The notes under the pieces were generated by a model. That model ran no database searches and was not told the origin of the DNA. It saw only the letters and a list, made by a program, of their open reading frames with translations. Positions 11,160 to 21,168 of a DNA stretch of 44,676 nt are shown here, piece after piece (the stretch's first letter is position 1; every line of letters starts with the position of its first letter). The translations under genes and the position numbers were made by a program. Origin of the DNA: Welwitschia mirabilis (Eukaryota; Gnetophyta; Gnetopsida; Welwitschiales); NCBI GenBank assembly GCA_051453625.1, contig JBOZIK010000001.1, forward strand, positions 264,328,005 through 264,372,680. Reading direction: 5' to 3'.

Positions 11160-12305
11160 ATATATAATTTACAAGGATGATATTGCATGTAGATGTCTTC
11201 CTAAATGGAAACAACCTAAGATACTAAGGATTTTTAATCACAATAATTATGAAGGATATTTCAATGTAGATATAACTACAAATGCAATTTTAGAAAGTAG
11301 ATTCTATTGGCATACATTATTTAAATATACATATGATTACTTTTTTAACTATGATAGCTATCAATTATTTAGAGGAACCTTTAAGAAAGAATAAATTTCT
11401 ATGAATACAATTTTAGAATATAAGCCCTTTGAAGTTTGGAAAATTAATTTCACTAAACCTTTTCTTAAACAAAATGGTTATTAATACATTATAGTATGCA
11501 TTGATTTTATTAAAAAATTGGTTAAAGCTAAGATAATCAGAATAAATGACATTAGAATACTAATTGATTTCTTTTAAAAATGCATCTTGCAATGTTTTGA
11601 CCACTCTTGAGTATTGATCAATAATTAAAAAACCCATTTTGTAAATTAAAGCATGAAAAACATAATGAAGTTAATCAAAATCATTCATAAAGTGACAACT
11701 TCTTATCACCCATAAATCAACAATTAGCTTGAAATTACAATCATGAAATTAAAATAATCTTATCAAAAACACTAAATTTCAATCATAATAATTTGCATAA
11801 GAAATTAAACAATGATTTATGAGATTAGGAACCACTTAGAGAAACTTATTAGGATGTACTTCTTATCCATTAGTCTATGTGAAACAATTTTGACTACTAG
11901 TAGAAACTCAACATAAGTCATGAAATCTAGTGCAAAAACTCAATCTCAGTAATGAAGATAACATTTAAAAATTAGTAGTAAGACTTAAAAAACTGAGAAA
12001 ATGAAATATCATGTAGTTAATCATTAATGAGATATCATGTAGTTAACCATTAATAAGTATCTAAGCAAGAAGTCAAATTCTATCAAGAACACAAAATTGT
12101 AAGAAATAATTTTAACATTATAAATAAAATTTTACTATACAACATAAGATTACAAAATTTTCCAAGGAAGTTAGACATGAAATATAAAGGATATTTTAAA
12201 GTTATTAAAATAAACTAAAATGGAAGTGTACTTATTAAAAATCTAACTAATGATAATAAACGCACAATAAATTATTGATAATTGAAACTGTATCTTGAAA
12301 AATAT
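11160..12305 (+). pseudogene. Ty3/gypsy integrase, broken
   Basis: Integrase inserts the DNA copy into the host genome. From about 11187 one frame runs with only two stops to 11545: CRCLPKW, ILRIFNHNNYEGYF, AILESRFYWHTLFK, then NYDSYQ where the family has the zinc-binding C-D-x-C; both Cys have become Tyr (TGT to TAT). The core continues FEVWKINF and CIDFIKKLVKA. Near 11690, HKVTTSYHP matches the second core block. About 12120-12300 holds the C-terminal part: KILLYNIRLQNFPRKLDMKY and KLYLEK (family: L-L-Y-N-S-R-L-x-L-F-P-G-K-L-x-S-x-W, R-L-K-x-Y-L-E). An internal 26-bp tandem duplication lies at 12003-12054. Confidence 0.88.
12003..12054. repeat. 26-bp tandem duplication inside integrase
   Basis: Units 12003-12028 and 12029-12054 differ at two positions (GAAATATCATGTAG versus GAGATATCATGTAG, and AATCATT versus AACCATT). 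Because 26 is not a multiple of three, it shifts the frame. Confidence 0.9.
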
Positions 12306-12895
12306 CTAAAAGACCTTTATGTAACCCCTAAACCTCATAAAACCGATTTTTAGGTTTTTATGTTTAATCCTCTTCCATTATATAATCCCAACATGATCCA
12401 AGTCATCTTTTAAACATTTGTGTACTTTATTGAATAAGTGTATTTACATATTTCCTTGTTAGTATCTATACAAACAAACAAAACAAGTTCCAAATATCTT
12501 CTAACTTAATAATAATNNNNNNNNNNNNNNNNNNNNNNNNNNNNNNNNNNNNNNNNNNNNNNNNNNNNNNNNNNNNNNNNNNNNNNNNNNNNNNNNNNNN
12601 NNNNNNNNNNNNNNNNNNNNNNNNNNNNNNNNNNNNNNNNNNNNNNNNNNNNNNNNNNNNNNNNNNNNNNNNNNNNNNNNNNNNNNNNNNNNNNNNNNNN
12701 NNNNNNNNNNNNNNNNNNNNNNNNNNNNNNNNNNNNNNNNNNNNNNNNNNNNNNNNNNNNNNNNNNNNNNNNNNNNNNNNNNNNNNNNNNNNNNNNNNNN
12801 NNNNNNNNNNNNNNNNNNNNNNNNNNNNNNNNNNNNNNNNNNNNNNNNNNNNNNNNNNNNNNNNNNNNNNNNNNNNNNNNNNNNNNNNNNNNNNN
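12306..12895. other. 3' untranslated region with gap (379 N at 12517-12895)
   Basis: Short AT-rich sequence after the integrase end, then a run of N from 12517 to 12895. Nothing coding is visible. Confidence 0.9.
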
Positions 12896-12901
12896 ATAGA
12901 G

Positions 12902-12903
<2 letters not shown>

Positions 12904-12946
<43 letters not shown>
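12904..12946 (+). repeat. (GA)n microsatellite at the polypurine-tract position
   Basis: About twenty GA units lie directly before the LTR start. An all-purine run here is what the element needs to prime plus-strand synthesis, so the original tract may have expanded as a microsatellite. A short apparent ORF that starts in this repeat is an artefact. Confidence 0.85.
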
Positions 12947-12948
<2 letters not shown>

Positions 12949-12949
12949 A

Positions 12950-13140
12950 CAATGGCCTACTACAAGTTCATAAAGATAACTATTCCTACAAGGGACCTTT
13001 AGCAGTGCAATATGATAACTATGAGAACTTCACTAAGGGGTGTTTGTTAGCCATGATATCGAATTTTTTTTATAATTCATTACTCTTTTTATAATGGTTG
13101 AACTCTTTTTGTTATAAAATAAGATATCAATAATACTCCA
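12950..13140 (+). repeat. 3' LTR of the plus-strand element (type B)
   Basis: The stretch aligns with the minus-strand LTRs at 28217-28402 and 22838-23023. Shared words include CCTACTACAAGTTCA (there CCTACCATAAGTTCA), GGGACCTTTAGCAGTG (GGGGCCTTTGGTAGTG), GATAACTATGAGAACTTCACTA (GGTAGCTTTGGAAACTTCACTA) and, further on, AATGGTTGAACTC (TAGTGGTTGCACTC). The right boundary is estimated from the 186-bp length of the copy at 28217-28402. Confidence 0.75.
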
Positions 13141-14640
13141 CTCATGTCATGCCTATTTCATTTACACATGCAAGACAAAAATTATCAACTAGGATTTTAT
13201 ACTTTAGTATTTACCATGAGATTTCTATGAAGCATATTAGAAATTAAACTTTGAAAATTTTGTAGTACTTAATTATGAATCTATAAGGAATGCATGCAAG
13301 AAGGAAATAACCCACTTATTATATTATGCTTTGAGATTAGCATGTATAACCTTCACCATCACGTATCTTACTAGCTTATTTAATCTTAAGAAATTGACTT
13401 AGTATTCATTAAGAAATAGTCAAGTGTGTGTTATTACATCTTGGATTAATAGAATACATAGATTGATTTATTTTTGACACTATTATTTATCATCATGATG
13501 ATACAAAATGTGAGTTATTGAAAAGTTTCTTATTCATCCTAATAATCATATTTGTTTTTGCCATAAGATTATTCCTTCATATTACTAACCTTAAACATAG
13601 GTTTTCGTTTCTCAATTTGTTTGGTATTATATTAATCTAGATATTTTAAGATAATGATTTATTTTATTATTTATCATGAATTATCAAGATATTAATAAAA
13701 GAAAAAAAACTACATCATTCTTAACTAAATTAAGTTTTAACATATGTTAGATGTAAATGTTAAGTTTTTACTATTAAGAATAAATGAATAATATATTTTA
13801 AGTATGAAAAAAATAAAAAATAAAGAAAAATAGTATGAATACTTGTTTGATTAAGGGTTTATTAGAAGAATCACTTTCAACATCACTAATATTTATGAAA
13901 AAGAATAAAAGCCCTATTTTCTTAGAAAGAGTGCATCAAATTTGAAAAAGCCTAATTTATCACAATAAAATTTATATTTTAAATCTTAGTTCTATATCTA
14001 ATAAGAATTTTTAAGATATAGTTAAAACAAGTAAATGGGATTAAGATTAAGATTCTAATTGCAAGTTTCTTTATGATTTATACTTTAATCTTCTATTACT
14101 TTTGTGAATCAGTATGACATCTTAGTTCTTACTTACACTCATGTTCTTTTAATTTTCTTATTATTTATGTTAATTTATTGGAATGATAATGAAATTTAAC
14201 TACCTTAATTGTTATGTAATTATTTATAACCTATTGATAATCTTGCATCTTGATAAATCCTTAGTTGTTTAAAAAATTTAAATGCCAATACTTATGCTTC
14301 TAATAGCAACTCAAATACATGACTTGAATAATGATATAATGTTAATTATCTTACTCTATATGGTAACAGGTTTGCAAATCAATAAATTAGGTGGCATATA
14401 TGTCTAGTGGAAAACTTCTATAAGAGATAAAAATGGGAAAATAAATCTTTAGTTTTATTAATTAAAATATATCATTAAATAAATGTTATTTCTAACTAAG
14501 TAGTTATTCAACTTTTCTAAGGATAGAGCTTGTAAACTTTAATATTTTTAACTTAAATTTGTTCATGCTATGACTTAGCTTATATCATGAAATGGAATAG
14601 ATTAGATACATATAAGCTAAGTAGCATTGCTCCTTATATG

Positions 14641-14673
14641 TATATGTGTGTGTGTGTGTGTATATATATATAT
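14641..14673. repeat. (TG)n(TA)n microsatellite
   Basis: A run of about nine TG units followed by about six TA units. Confidence 0.95.
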
Positions 14674-14914
14674 CATAAGAACATAAAAAGAGATTATCAC
14701 GTCTTTGATGTAATGCGATACTTATTATTATAATCACTTTATAAAGTGATAATGTTAATCAAAATGATATAAGGAAAAAATATAATCATGTACTTATTAC
14801 TATATGCTTCCACTAGGATAATTATTACATGAATATTTATGTATGATAAATTGTCAGTCATTGCCACTCATACACATGATGTCACTATCTAATAAACTCA
14901 ATGACCTTCTTTGA

Positions 14915-14944
14915 GAAACTTATGTTGCTTATTACATAAGTTTC
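14915..14944. repeat. Perfect 10-bp inverted repeat
   Basis: GAAACTTATG (14915-14924) and CATAAGTTTC (14935-14944) are exact reverse complements with a 10-base loop. A weaker third arm, TGTGAAACTTTTGG, follows at about 14960. Confidence 0.85.
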
Positions 14945-15600
14945 GCATGCCATCACATATGTGAAACTTTTGGAAATTACTTTTGGTTATAGAATGTGGT
15001 TGATGAGTGATAAGTAATGTGGTAACCATTGAAAATTATTTATTAGATATCAGAAAACATTAATTAGTAATAATTAAAGTAATACTATACAAATTTAACC
15101 TTATTAACTATGATTAATATGTGATAATCTATCATAATCATACTAAAAAGTAATAGCATGAGTAAAGATAAAAATATAAGCACTGTAATATGGTTCCAAA
15201 TCTTATTTTAATTCATTTTTCAATCCTCATGTTTCTCATGCTAAACTATCATTCATTCAACAATACTCAAGAAATAACTTTAGCTATTAAAAACTAGAAA
15301 GGGCATCATCTCTTCATTTAGTAGTGCTTTCTCTACATGGTTGAGATTCAACTTCACCCATTTTTAGTAATATGGTTTGTTCCTTTTAAAATTAGAGTTC
15401 TATATTTTTAAACATAGGGTTTTTATTATTATTTTATTAAAATTTATTTATTTGATGACTATTTGAATAATTTCAACTCTATCTCTACAAAATTAGATGT
15501 GTAATAATTATTAATGATCCTTATTTAAATTTAAGTTAGTGAAATGCAAAAGAAGAGATAAAATTCAAAGGTGTACATTTCTATGGAGCACTCTAATTTA

Positions 15601-15660
15601 TTTTTATTACTTTTTTTATTACTCTTTTTTTATTAGTCTTTTTTTATTACTCTTTTTATA
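15601..15660. repeat. T-rich minisatellite, unit about 15 bp
   Basis: Four units of the form TTTTTTTATTACTCT with single changes (one has TATTAGTCT). Confidence 0.85.
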
Positions 15661-15829
15661 CAAAGTTCTTTTTTAGGACTATTAAACTCAGAAGGAAGAG
15701 GTAAATGAGTTATACCAAATAAAATTTTAAATCTAATAATAGATTAAAAATGCATAATAAAAATACCTTATCAAGATTATATGATTTCTCAACTTGGGTA
15801 CATCTACACACAAAGGGTAGATTTTACTA

Positions 15830-16140
15830 CACATCTGGATATTCTTAACTTATAAGAAAATAGTGGTTTTCTAACATACCACCAACCTTATAATGAGTAA
15901 GAGCCTTCTTAGAAGGTAGCACTCTCTTCCTTATAGGGAAATAGTGGTTTTTATAGGAACATTACAAACCTTACAATAATGAGAATCTCCTAACAAGGTA
16001 ATAATCTCTTCCTTATAGGGAAATAGTGGTTTTCATAGGTACATCACAAATCTTACAACGATAAGAGTCTTCTTACAAGACAACACTCTCTTCCCCTTAG
16101 GGAAATAGTTTTTTTCACAACACACCAAAAACTTAAAACA
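15830..16140. repeat. 82-bp tandem repeat, about 3.5 copies
   Basis: The word AAATAGTGGTTT (last copy AAATAGTTTTTT) recurs at 15858, 15939, 16021 and 16103, a spacing of 81-82 bp. Each unit also carries an ACAAACCTTACAA-like block, an A-A-G-A-G-x-C-T-T-C-T block and CACTCTCTTCC. Units are roughly 75-85% alike by eye. No coding frame runs through the array. Confidence 0.9.
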
Positions 16141-17477
16141 AAACAAGTGCTCATAAGTACTATCTCAAATGCACATTTATACAAGAGTTACCTTACAAAG
16201 AGACTAATTTAATAAATAACTTATAATAACATAGTCCAATAAAGTAAGTATCATAAATAAAATAACAATAAGCCTAAAGATGTAGCTTTGAATTATACTT
16301 GAGTTTCTTCTTATTGTTGTTGTCTTTATAAGTGCAAATGAATGATATGGCAATGAAGGATTTAAGAATGAATGATGTAGACAATATTAGCTCCTTTGAA
16401 AATGATGCTTTTGATCTTTTATGAGATGAGCCTTTTACTTATGTTATCTTTGTTCTATATTTGATTTAGCCATTGAGTGCCAAAAGTTTAAGAGTTGTGT
16501 ATTCATTGAATTTCCAAAAGTTATGATTTATTTTATGACGTTAAATCTTATATGGTTAAAAAGGATCTAACTGCTTAATCTTGAAAGCTATTTGTTTAAC
16601 TTTATAATCACCATAGAATGGATAGGAAATGTCTAGGCATTGGGTGTGTATCTTTAATTTTTATCAACATGAACTTTAGTCTAAGATGTCTTCACATTTA
16701 TAGACATCTACTAATAATCAAACATCTTTACCTTATAGATGTATTTAGTTAATTTGCCCAAATTTTAATGAAATTTACTCTATCATATCCTTGAGCCTCC
16801 ATGATCATGAATCCGTGATGTACAAGTCGATAGCTCACCTAAAACATAAGATATTAATTGAAAATCAAATTAAATATATCACCTTCTTTGGCTAAGTATA
16901 GATATCTTCCAATATCTAAACATTTTTATGTTTATTAGGTTTAACTTTTAGCAAATTCACGTTTGATGAGATAGTTGTCTTTATCCTTTGAACTAAATTT
17001 TGATACATCTGAGATGTCTTTAAATTTTTAAATGTCTTTACCTTAGATGTCTTCAATTTTTTAGACGTCTTCAAATAACAAATTTTGCTTTTTAATAAAT
17101 ATTTTTTGTGAGATATTGTCTTAAGGTTCCAACATCATTTATGCTTATGATGATCTAGCTTTACTTTGTAATGATCTATCTATACAAAGATATAAAATAT
17201 TTAACTAGTGAAATCATCACAAGTAGATTTATCAACAGTATCCCACCTCTTTTAATGATGTCCAAAACTTGGCAAATCATCATTAGTGTAATTTCGTTCA
17301 ATCAATTTACAATTCATATTTTAGTAAAATATATATAATAAAATTTTACAAAGATATTAGAAAAACATGATATTAATCACTTGGATAATAGATAAAAGCA
17401 TAAAGATATATCACTTAAAAAAATAGATTAAGACATATTGATGTATTACTTGAGTAATCAAATATAGTTACTATTAT
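16141..17477. other. AT-rich flank of the type A LTR with GATGTCT/AGACATC hairpins
   Basis: No gene recognised. AGATGTCT at 16684-16691 and AGACATCT at 16702-16709 are exact reverse complements around a 10-base loop. The same word recurs near 17010-17070 (GAGATGTCTTTAA, TTAGATGTCTTCAA, TTAGACGTCTTCAA). Similar words occur near 39729-39985. Confidence 0.6.
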
Positions 17478-18706
17478 GGTGCAAATTTATGCAATTTTGA
17501 AGTCATTTAAGTAAACCTATAAATCAAATAACTTGTAGAAAAACACATGCTAGTATAGAAGGGACTTCAAATAAATGTGGTAATCCCAATGAAGGCATTA
17601 GGCTTAGAGTTAGAGAATTTATTTCCAAAGGTATTTTTAGTCTTTTATCTTTTAATAACTAAAAGTAAATAATAAAGTAAAATTTAATGCAATGGTGAAT
17701 GGGAATGAAATGTAATGGATGAGAATAGATACTATTGAATTCTAATTCTCGCATCATAAGAACTAGATTTTTTATAATTCAAATCAATTAAGAAGAGTAC
17801 TTAACTTGTTTCTAATGAATATCAACTATGAGATATACCAAGTAGAATATGGAATGCAATGTGATATGGAAATGAAATAACAATGTAAATATAATATTAA
17901 CCAAAGTTAATCTTAACAAAGGTCACTCTTATGATCTAAATAAATTATAGAATTATCACTAGACTATAAACAACTTAAACCACAAGGGACATAAATAGAA
18001 ATTGAGTTGTAATGTATTGATTCATAAAACTTTACATTACAAAAAAATAGTAGCACCTTAATGGAATAGACTCAACCTAACGCCAAGGGAACTCCTTTTT
18101 ATAGCTACTAAATGGTTTTCTTGTCCTTCAATCTTTTATTACAAGAATATCAAATATAAAAAATGGAAACATAAATGAAGAATAACAAGGGCATCTATAG
18201 TTTTACATTGAGGTTTAGAAACTCAACCCTAGAAGTCGAAAAATAAATCCTAATATCCTAAATGGGTCACTTAACCCCATTATAAAGATAATTCTTTCTA
18301 ACCATAGAAAAATATCTGTCATCCTAGCTATCATAAGGATGATAGAGGGAACTTCACTCTATGTTAAAAGACACTTCATCAGCTTCATGCCCCGCTATCA
18401 ACCCTGTAGCTTTTGTCCATATTAGCAATTTTTTCCTCTTACTTATTATGAAGATAATAGAGGGGACGATAGGCTTTCTTATCTCCAATCTCAAAACTAA
18501 GTCAGTCTTTTACATGATAAATCCTTCTTCCAAGTATGAAGTATAATAATAAGCCTGAGAAACCTCCAAATATGCTAAGAATTGCATGTTTCATTAATTA
18601 TCCTATTAGATCTACATAATTATTAGTATTTCATCTAAACCTATATAAATATCCTGTAAAATCACTTAAAACACATCATTAATTCCTATAAAATAGCATT
18701 GTAACA
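17478..18706 (-). repeat. Type A LTR, 1.23 kb, minus strand (probable 3' LTR)
   Basis: The whole stretch aligns with 35590-36808. On the minus strand it starts TGTTACAATGC and ends near TTTGCACCA, where the partner starts TGTTGTAATGT and ends TTGCAACA. Shared internal blocks include CAACCCTGTAGCTTTTGTCC (partner CAACCCTGCAGCTTCTATCC) and the hairpin at 18316-18345. On its upstream side in the minus sense is AACTAGGGGGTTA, a short purine tract, and on the other side no primer site, so it is best read as a 3' LTR. Flanking five-base sequences do not match those of the partner, so the two may not come from one insertion. Confidence 0.85.
18316..18345. repeat. Hairpin motif (LTR copy)
   Basis: CTGTCATCCT (18316-18325), a ten-base loop, then AGGATGATAG (18336-18345): nine of ten arm positions pair as Watson-Crick bases and the tenth as G-T. 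The same structure stands at 36418-36447 and 40465-40492. Confidence 0.85.
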
Positions 18707-20240
18707 TAACCCCCTAGTTAGCCTTATCATTCCTTAACAAAGTAAGCGATTAACTATGTTGTGAGCCAATTTAACTAAGATAAAATAGCATTGAAAAGAT
18801 GTAATTAAGTTTAATTAAATCATGTAAGAATAGATATCATAAATAGATTAACTAATATAAATGCTCAAAATATCTCTAAGCCCCCTACTTAAGCATTTAT
18901 CATAGAATAAATAAATGTCATACACATACAGAAATCGAAAAATGTAACATTGATAGCTTAGGGAATGATAATGTATATGCATATTACAGAAATAAAGATA
19001 ATGAACTAATGTGACAGACTTAAGTAGTACTAATCTCAAAAGAGTGATGCAATCAAGTTCATTAGTGTAATTCACAAGGATAAAATAATAAAATATAGAT
19101 AGCATTATCTACAAGAAAACTCTGTGATAGTGCTACTGTGTTCCAGAAAGATAAAGTCCATGAATTTATTCATCCAAATAATGCATCTTGTATATATAAT
19201 ATGAAAGCTCAAAACATGATCCTTTCAAAAATTTGTGCTCAAAATCATAGAATAAAGCCCAGAAAGGTGTCCTATCTCTCTTATAGCAGTAGCAATATAT
19301 TATGAATTACACCAAACATAAAGGATGAGTGTTATCCCATCTATCATGGGGACAACAGACATGGATGATAATGATCAAATAGGTTGTCTAAAAAGAAAAG
19401 ATAAATCAAAAAATTTAGAAAATAGGTAATAAATGAAAAATAATTAAAAAATAGAAAGAAGGTAGAAAGTGAAGAAATAGCCTAACAAACAAATCCATGG
19501 TGGAAAGGGATGCATGAATAAAAGTGTAAAAATAGAAGAAAATTCACTAACTAGAAAGAAACAATGCTCACAGACTTCACAAATCGGCTTGAAATCATGG
19601 AAAAAATAAGAATTGGAACTCATCAGATTGTTGTTTGTCCTTCTCTAGATTGCATTGTGTATGATCTCATTTCGACTACCTTTCTATTGGCATTCTTGGT
19701 GCTCCATTTCTTCTCTACTATTTTATTGTTTTTTTGGATATTTTTATTTTTATTCTTAATTTTATGTTATATATTCCTCTTGTGTTCTAGGTGCTTTCCT
19801 TAAATTTACTATTTTACTACCTTCTTCTCTCTGAATACAACACCCCTCTAAAGTGTATCTCCAATATTTGTATTTAAGATTTCTATCCTTCACACTCGTA
19901 CAGGCTTCTTAGGGTAATAATCTAGTGATCCATTTAACTTTTGGTTAGATCTTAGTAATGATGAGTTGGAGGCTCCTTAGGTTAATAATTTGACAATCCA
20001 TTTAACTTTTGGTTAGATCTTAGTAATGATGAGTTGACTTAGGCATCTTCAGTGATTTCATCTTTGTAATTTCTTTGGCTTAGGGCATGCATAGTAAATC
20101 TTTCTCTAAGTTAACATGAATAGCATCAAATGATAGGTGTGCAAATACATATCTTCTAGTAAAAATCATCCATGTATTTTCTTTTAAATCATATTATCCA
20201 CAAGTTCTACATAATTCTTTGATTTTTGGTTCACCTTCCT
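18707..20240 (-). other. 3' region upstream of the type A LTR
   Basis: Mostly noncoding. A hairpin at 19331-19356 (GTTATCCC ... GGGACAAC), followed by GATGATAATGATCAAAT, resembles the leader segment of the type A element at about 35185-35240. A two-copy 68-bp tandem repeat is listed separately. A 79-codon hydrophobic plus-strand frame at 19564-19803 has no recognisable family and is probably chance in T-rich DNA. Confidence 0.5.
19903..20038. repeat. 68-bp tandem duplication
   Basis: Units 19903-19970 and 19971-20038 share CATTTAACTTTTGGTTAGAT and CTTAGTAATGATGAGTTG exactly and differ at several bases in their first third (ATCTAGTGATC versus ATTTGACAATC). Confidence 0.9.
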
Positions 20241-20253
20241 ATAACTCTTTCAT

Positions 20254-20457
20254 GAGCATTTCATATTATATAAGGATACTAGATTTTGTTGTGTAAGCTT
20301 GTTTCTGTAATGCCATGAGATCTTCTCTATTTTCATTCCTTAGTTTGTCATATTCAACCTTCTCTTGCCTAGCTAAAAGAATCTTCTCCACTTCAATCTC
20401 AATTTTAAATAGGTCTTCTTGAAAATGGGCTACCTTATCCATTTGTGTTAAGCAAAA
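20254..20457 (-). pseudogene. Unidentified coiled-coil coding fragment
   Basis: I do not recognise the family. The minus strand has an open frame from about 20457 to a TAA near 20260, with an ATG at 20442-20440, and it continues readably past that stop to about 20220. The product is highly charged, with heptad-like spacing: MDKVAHFQEDLFKIEIEVEK, then ILLARQEKVEYDKLRNENRE and DLMALQKQAY. Rich in Glu, Lys and Leu, it looks like a coiled coil. Such continuous, balanced coding is rare in this window. It could be a tail of a retrotransposon extra ORF or a captured host gene fragment; I cannot tell which. Confidence 0.45.
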
Positions 20458-20864
20458 ATTATGTTTGAATTTGGTAATTTTTTAGCTATTCCGCTAGATT
20501 TAAATGAGTTATCATTTTTGTTTGAAGCCAACTAACTTTCTTTTAAACAACTAGGTGAATTTAACCCCATATGTTATCTATATTCAACCTCCATAATATA
20601 TTTCCCATCTTTTTACTAAAACCCTTATCTTGTATCTATTATTATTCACTCCACCAAAGCAACAACAGAAGAAGTATGTCTATTCTTTAAATTTTGCATG
20701 AAAAATCTTGTAAATAGAAAAACTCGAAGCTTCTCTCATTCAAACACTAATACATACAAAATGAGTCATGAAATTGGTCATCTCACTAATGACTTGTAGA
20801 CCCTAATCTGCCACATACAAATAACACTAGTAGGGTGATGATGAAAATTAAATAGATGGTCTAG

Positions 20865-21140
20865 TTATATTTTTATTTTACCTTTTTGTGATGCACAAGA
20901 AATTGTTGTTGATTGTTTTAATGGTTCTTTTGATAGAAGGTTTTGAATGGTATGCACCCATTCTTGATTGAGAGTGGTGTTTGGCTCTAAACTAAAAGTA
21001 TCTATAAGAGCGGAACCATCATCGTCACATAGTATCTCCCTCTCTAGTTCTTGTAATTTATGTCTCATGCCTTTGTCTATGCTAATGGCACTTTCTTCTG
21101 ATACTGGTGAGATCACTTTCATTACCTTTAAACTAAGCAT
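20865..21140 (-). pseudogene. Fragment resembling the pre-GRAS region of an SCL/PAT1-type protein
   Basis: A clean 91-codon minus-strand frame reads SPVSEESAISIDKGMRHKLQ, then ELEREILCDDD, an EW pair and SKEPLKQSTTIS before a stop. The block M-R-x-K-L-Q-E-L-E-R-x-L-L-x-D-x-D, followed some 20 residues later by E-W and then a Ser-rich K-E stretch, matches what I know of the segment just ahead of the GRAS domain in SCARECROW-like proteins of the PAT1 branch, such as SCL1. The GRAS domain itself (LHRI, VHIID, SAW motifs) is absent downstream. GRAS proteins are plant transcription regulators. This is probably a captured or leftover gene fragment within retrotransposon DNA. The family call is from memory and needs a search. 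Confidence 0.5.
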
Positions 21141-21168
21141 TAAAGGCCTACAGTTTTGTTTATTTTAA

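Larger units (their letters stand above)
4198..13140 (+). mobile_element. Decayed Ty3/gypsy (Athila/Tat-like) element, interrupted
   Basis: Recognisable parts appear in the normal order on the plus strand: gag core (4198-4614), gag C-terminus (8440-8540), protease, RT, RNase H, integrase (to about 12305), a purine tract and the beginning of a 3' LTR. The order and the style of the RT and integrase motifs fit the non-chromovirus Athila/Tat branch. The gag is split by a minus-strand copia-type element at 5245-8274. Every domain carries stops and frameshifts, so the copy cannot encode its own proteins. The 5' LTR is not visible. Confidence 0.85.
13141..15600. other. AT-rich unassigned sequence
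   Basis: No coding region recognised on either strand. The part at about 14370-15010 (GGCATATATGTCTAGTGG and the palindromic stretch at 14915-14944) has the look of a retrotransposon 3' end and LTR, but I could not pair it with a second copy in the window. Confidence 0.5.

Noticed and set aside
12903-13094. Plus-strand frame starting with an Arg-Glu repeat
   Set aside because: The repeat is just the translated GA microsatellite, and the rest is the type B LTR.
14370-15010. Possible copia 3' end and LTR
   Set aside because: Words such as GGCATATATGTCTAGTGG look familiar, but no second LTR copy, purine tract or coding domain could be found nearby.
15830-16140. CRISPR-like array
   Set aside because: The repeats are contiguous 82-bp units without distinct spacers, and the sequence is eukaryotic.
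19564-19803. Open plus-strand frame of 79 codons with a long hydrophobic C-terminal half, like a membrane protein
   Set aside because: The hydrophobic part comes from T-rich DNA (TTT and TTA codons), no family is recognisable, and the frame has no promoter or related copy in view.
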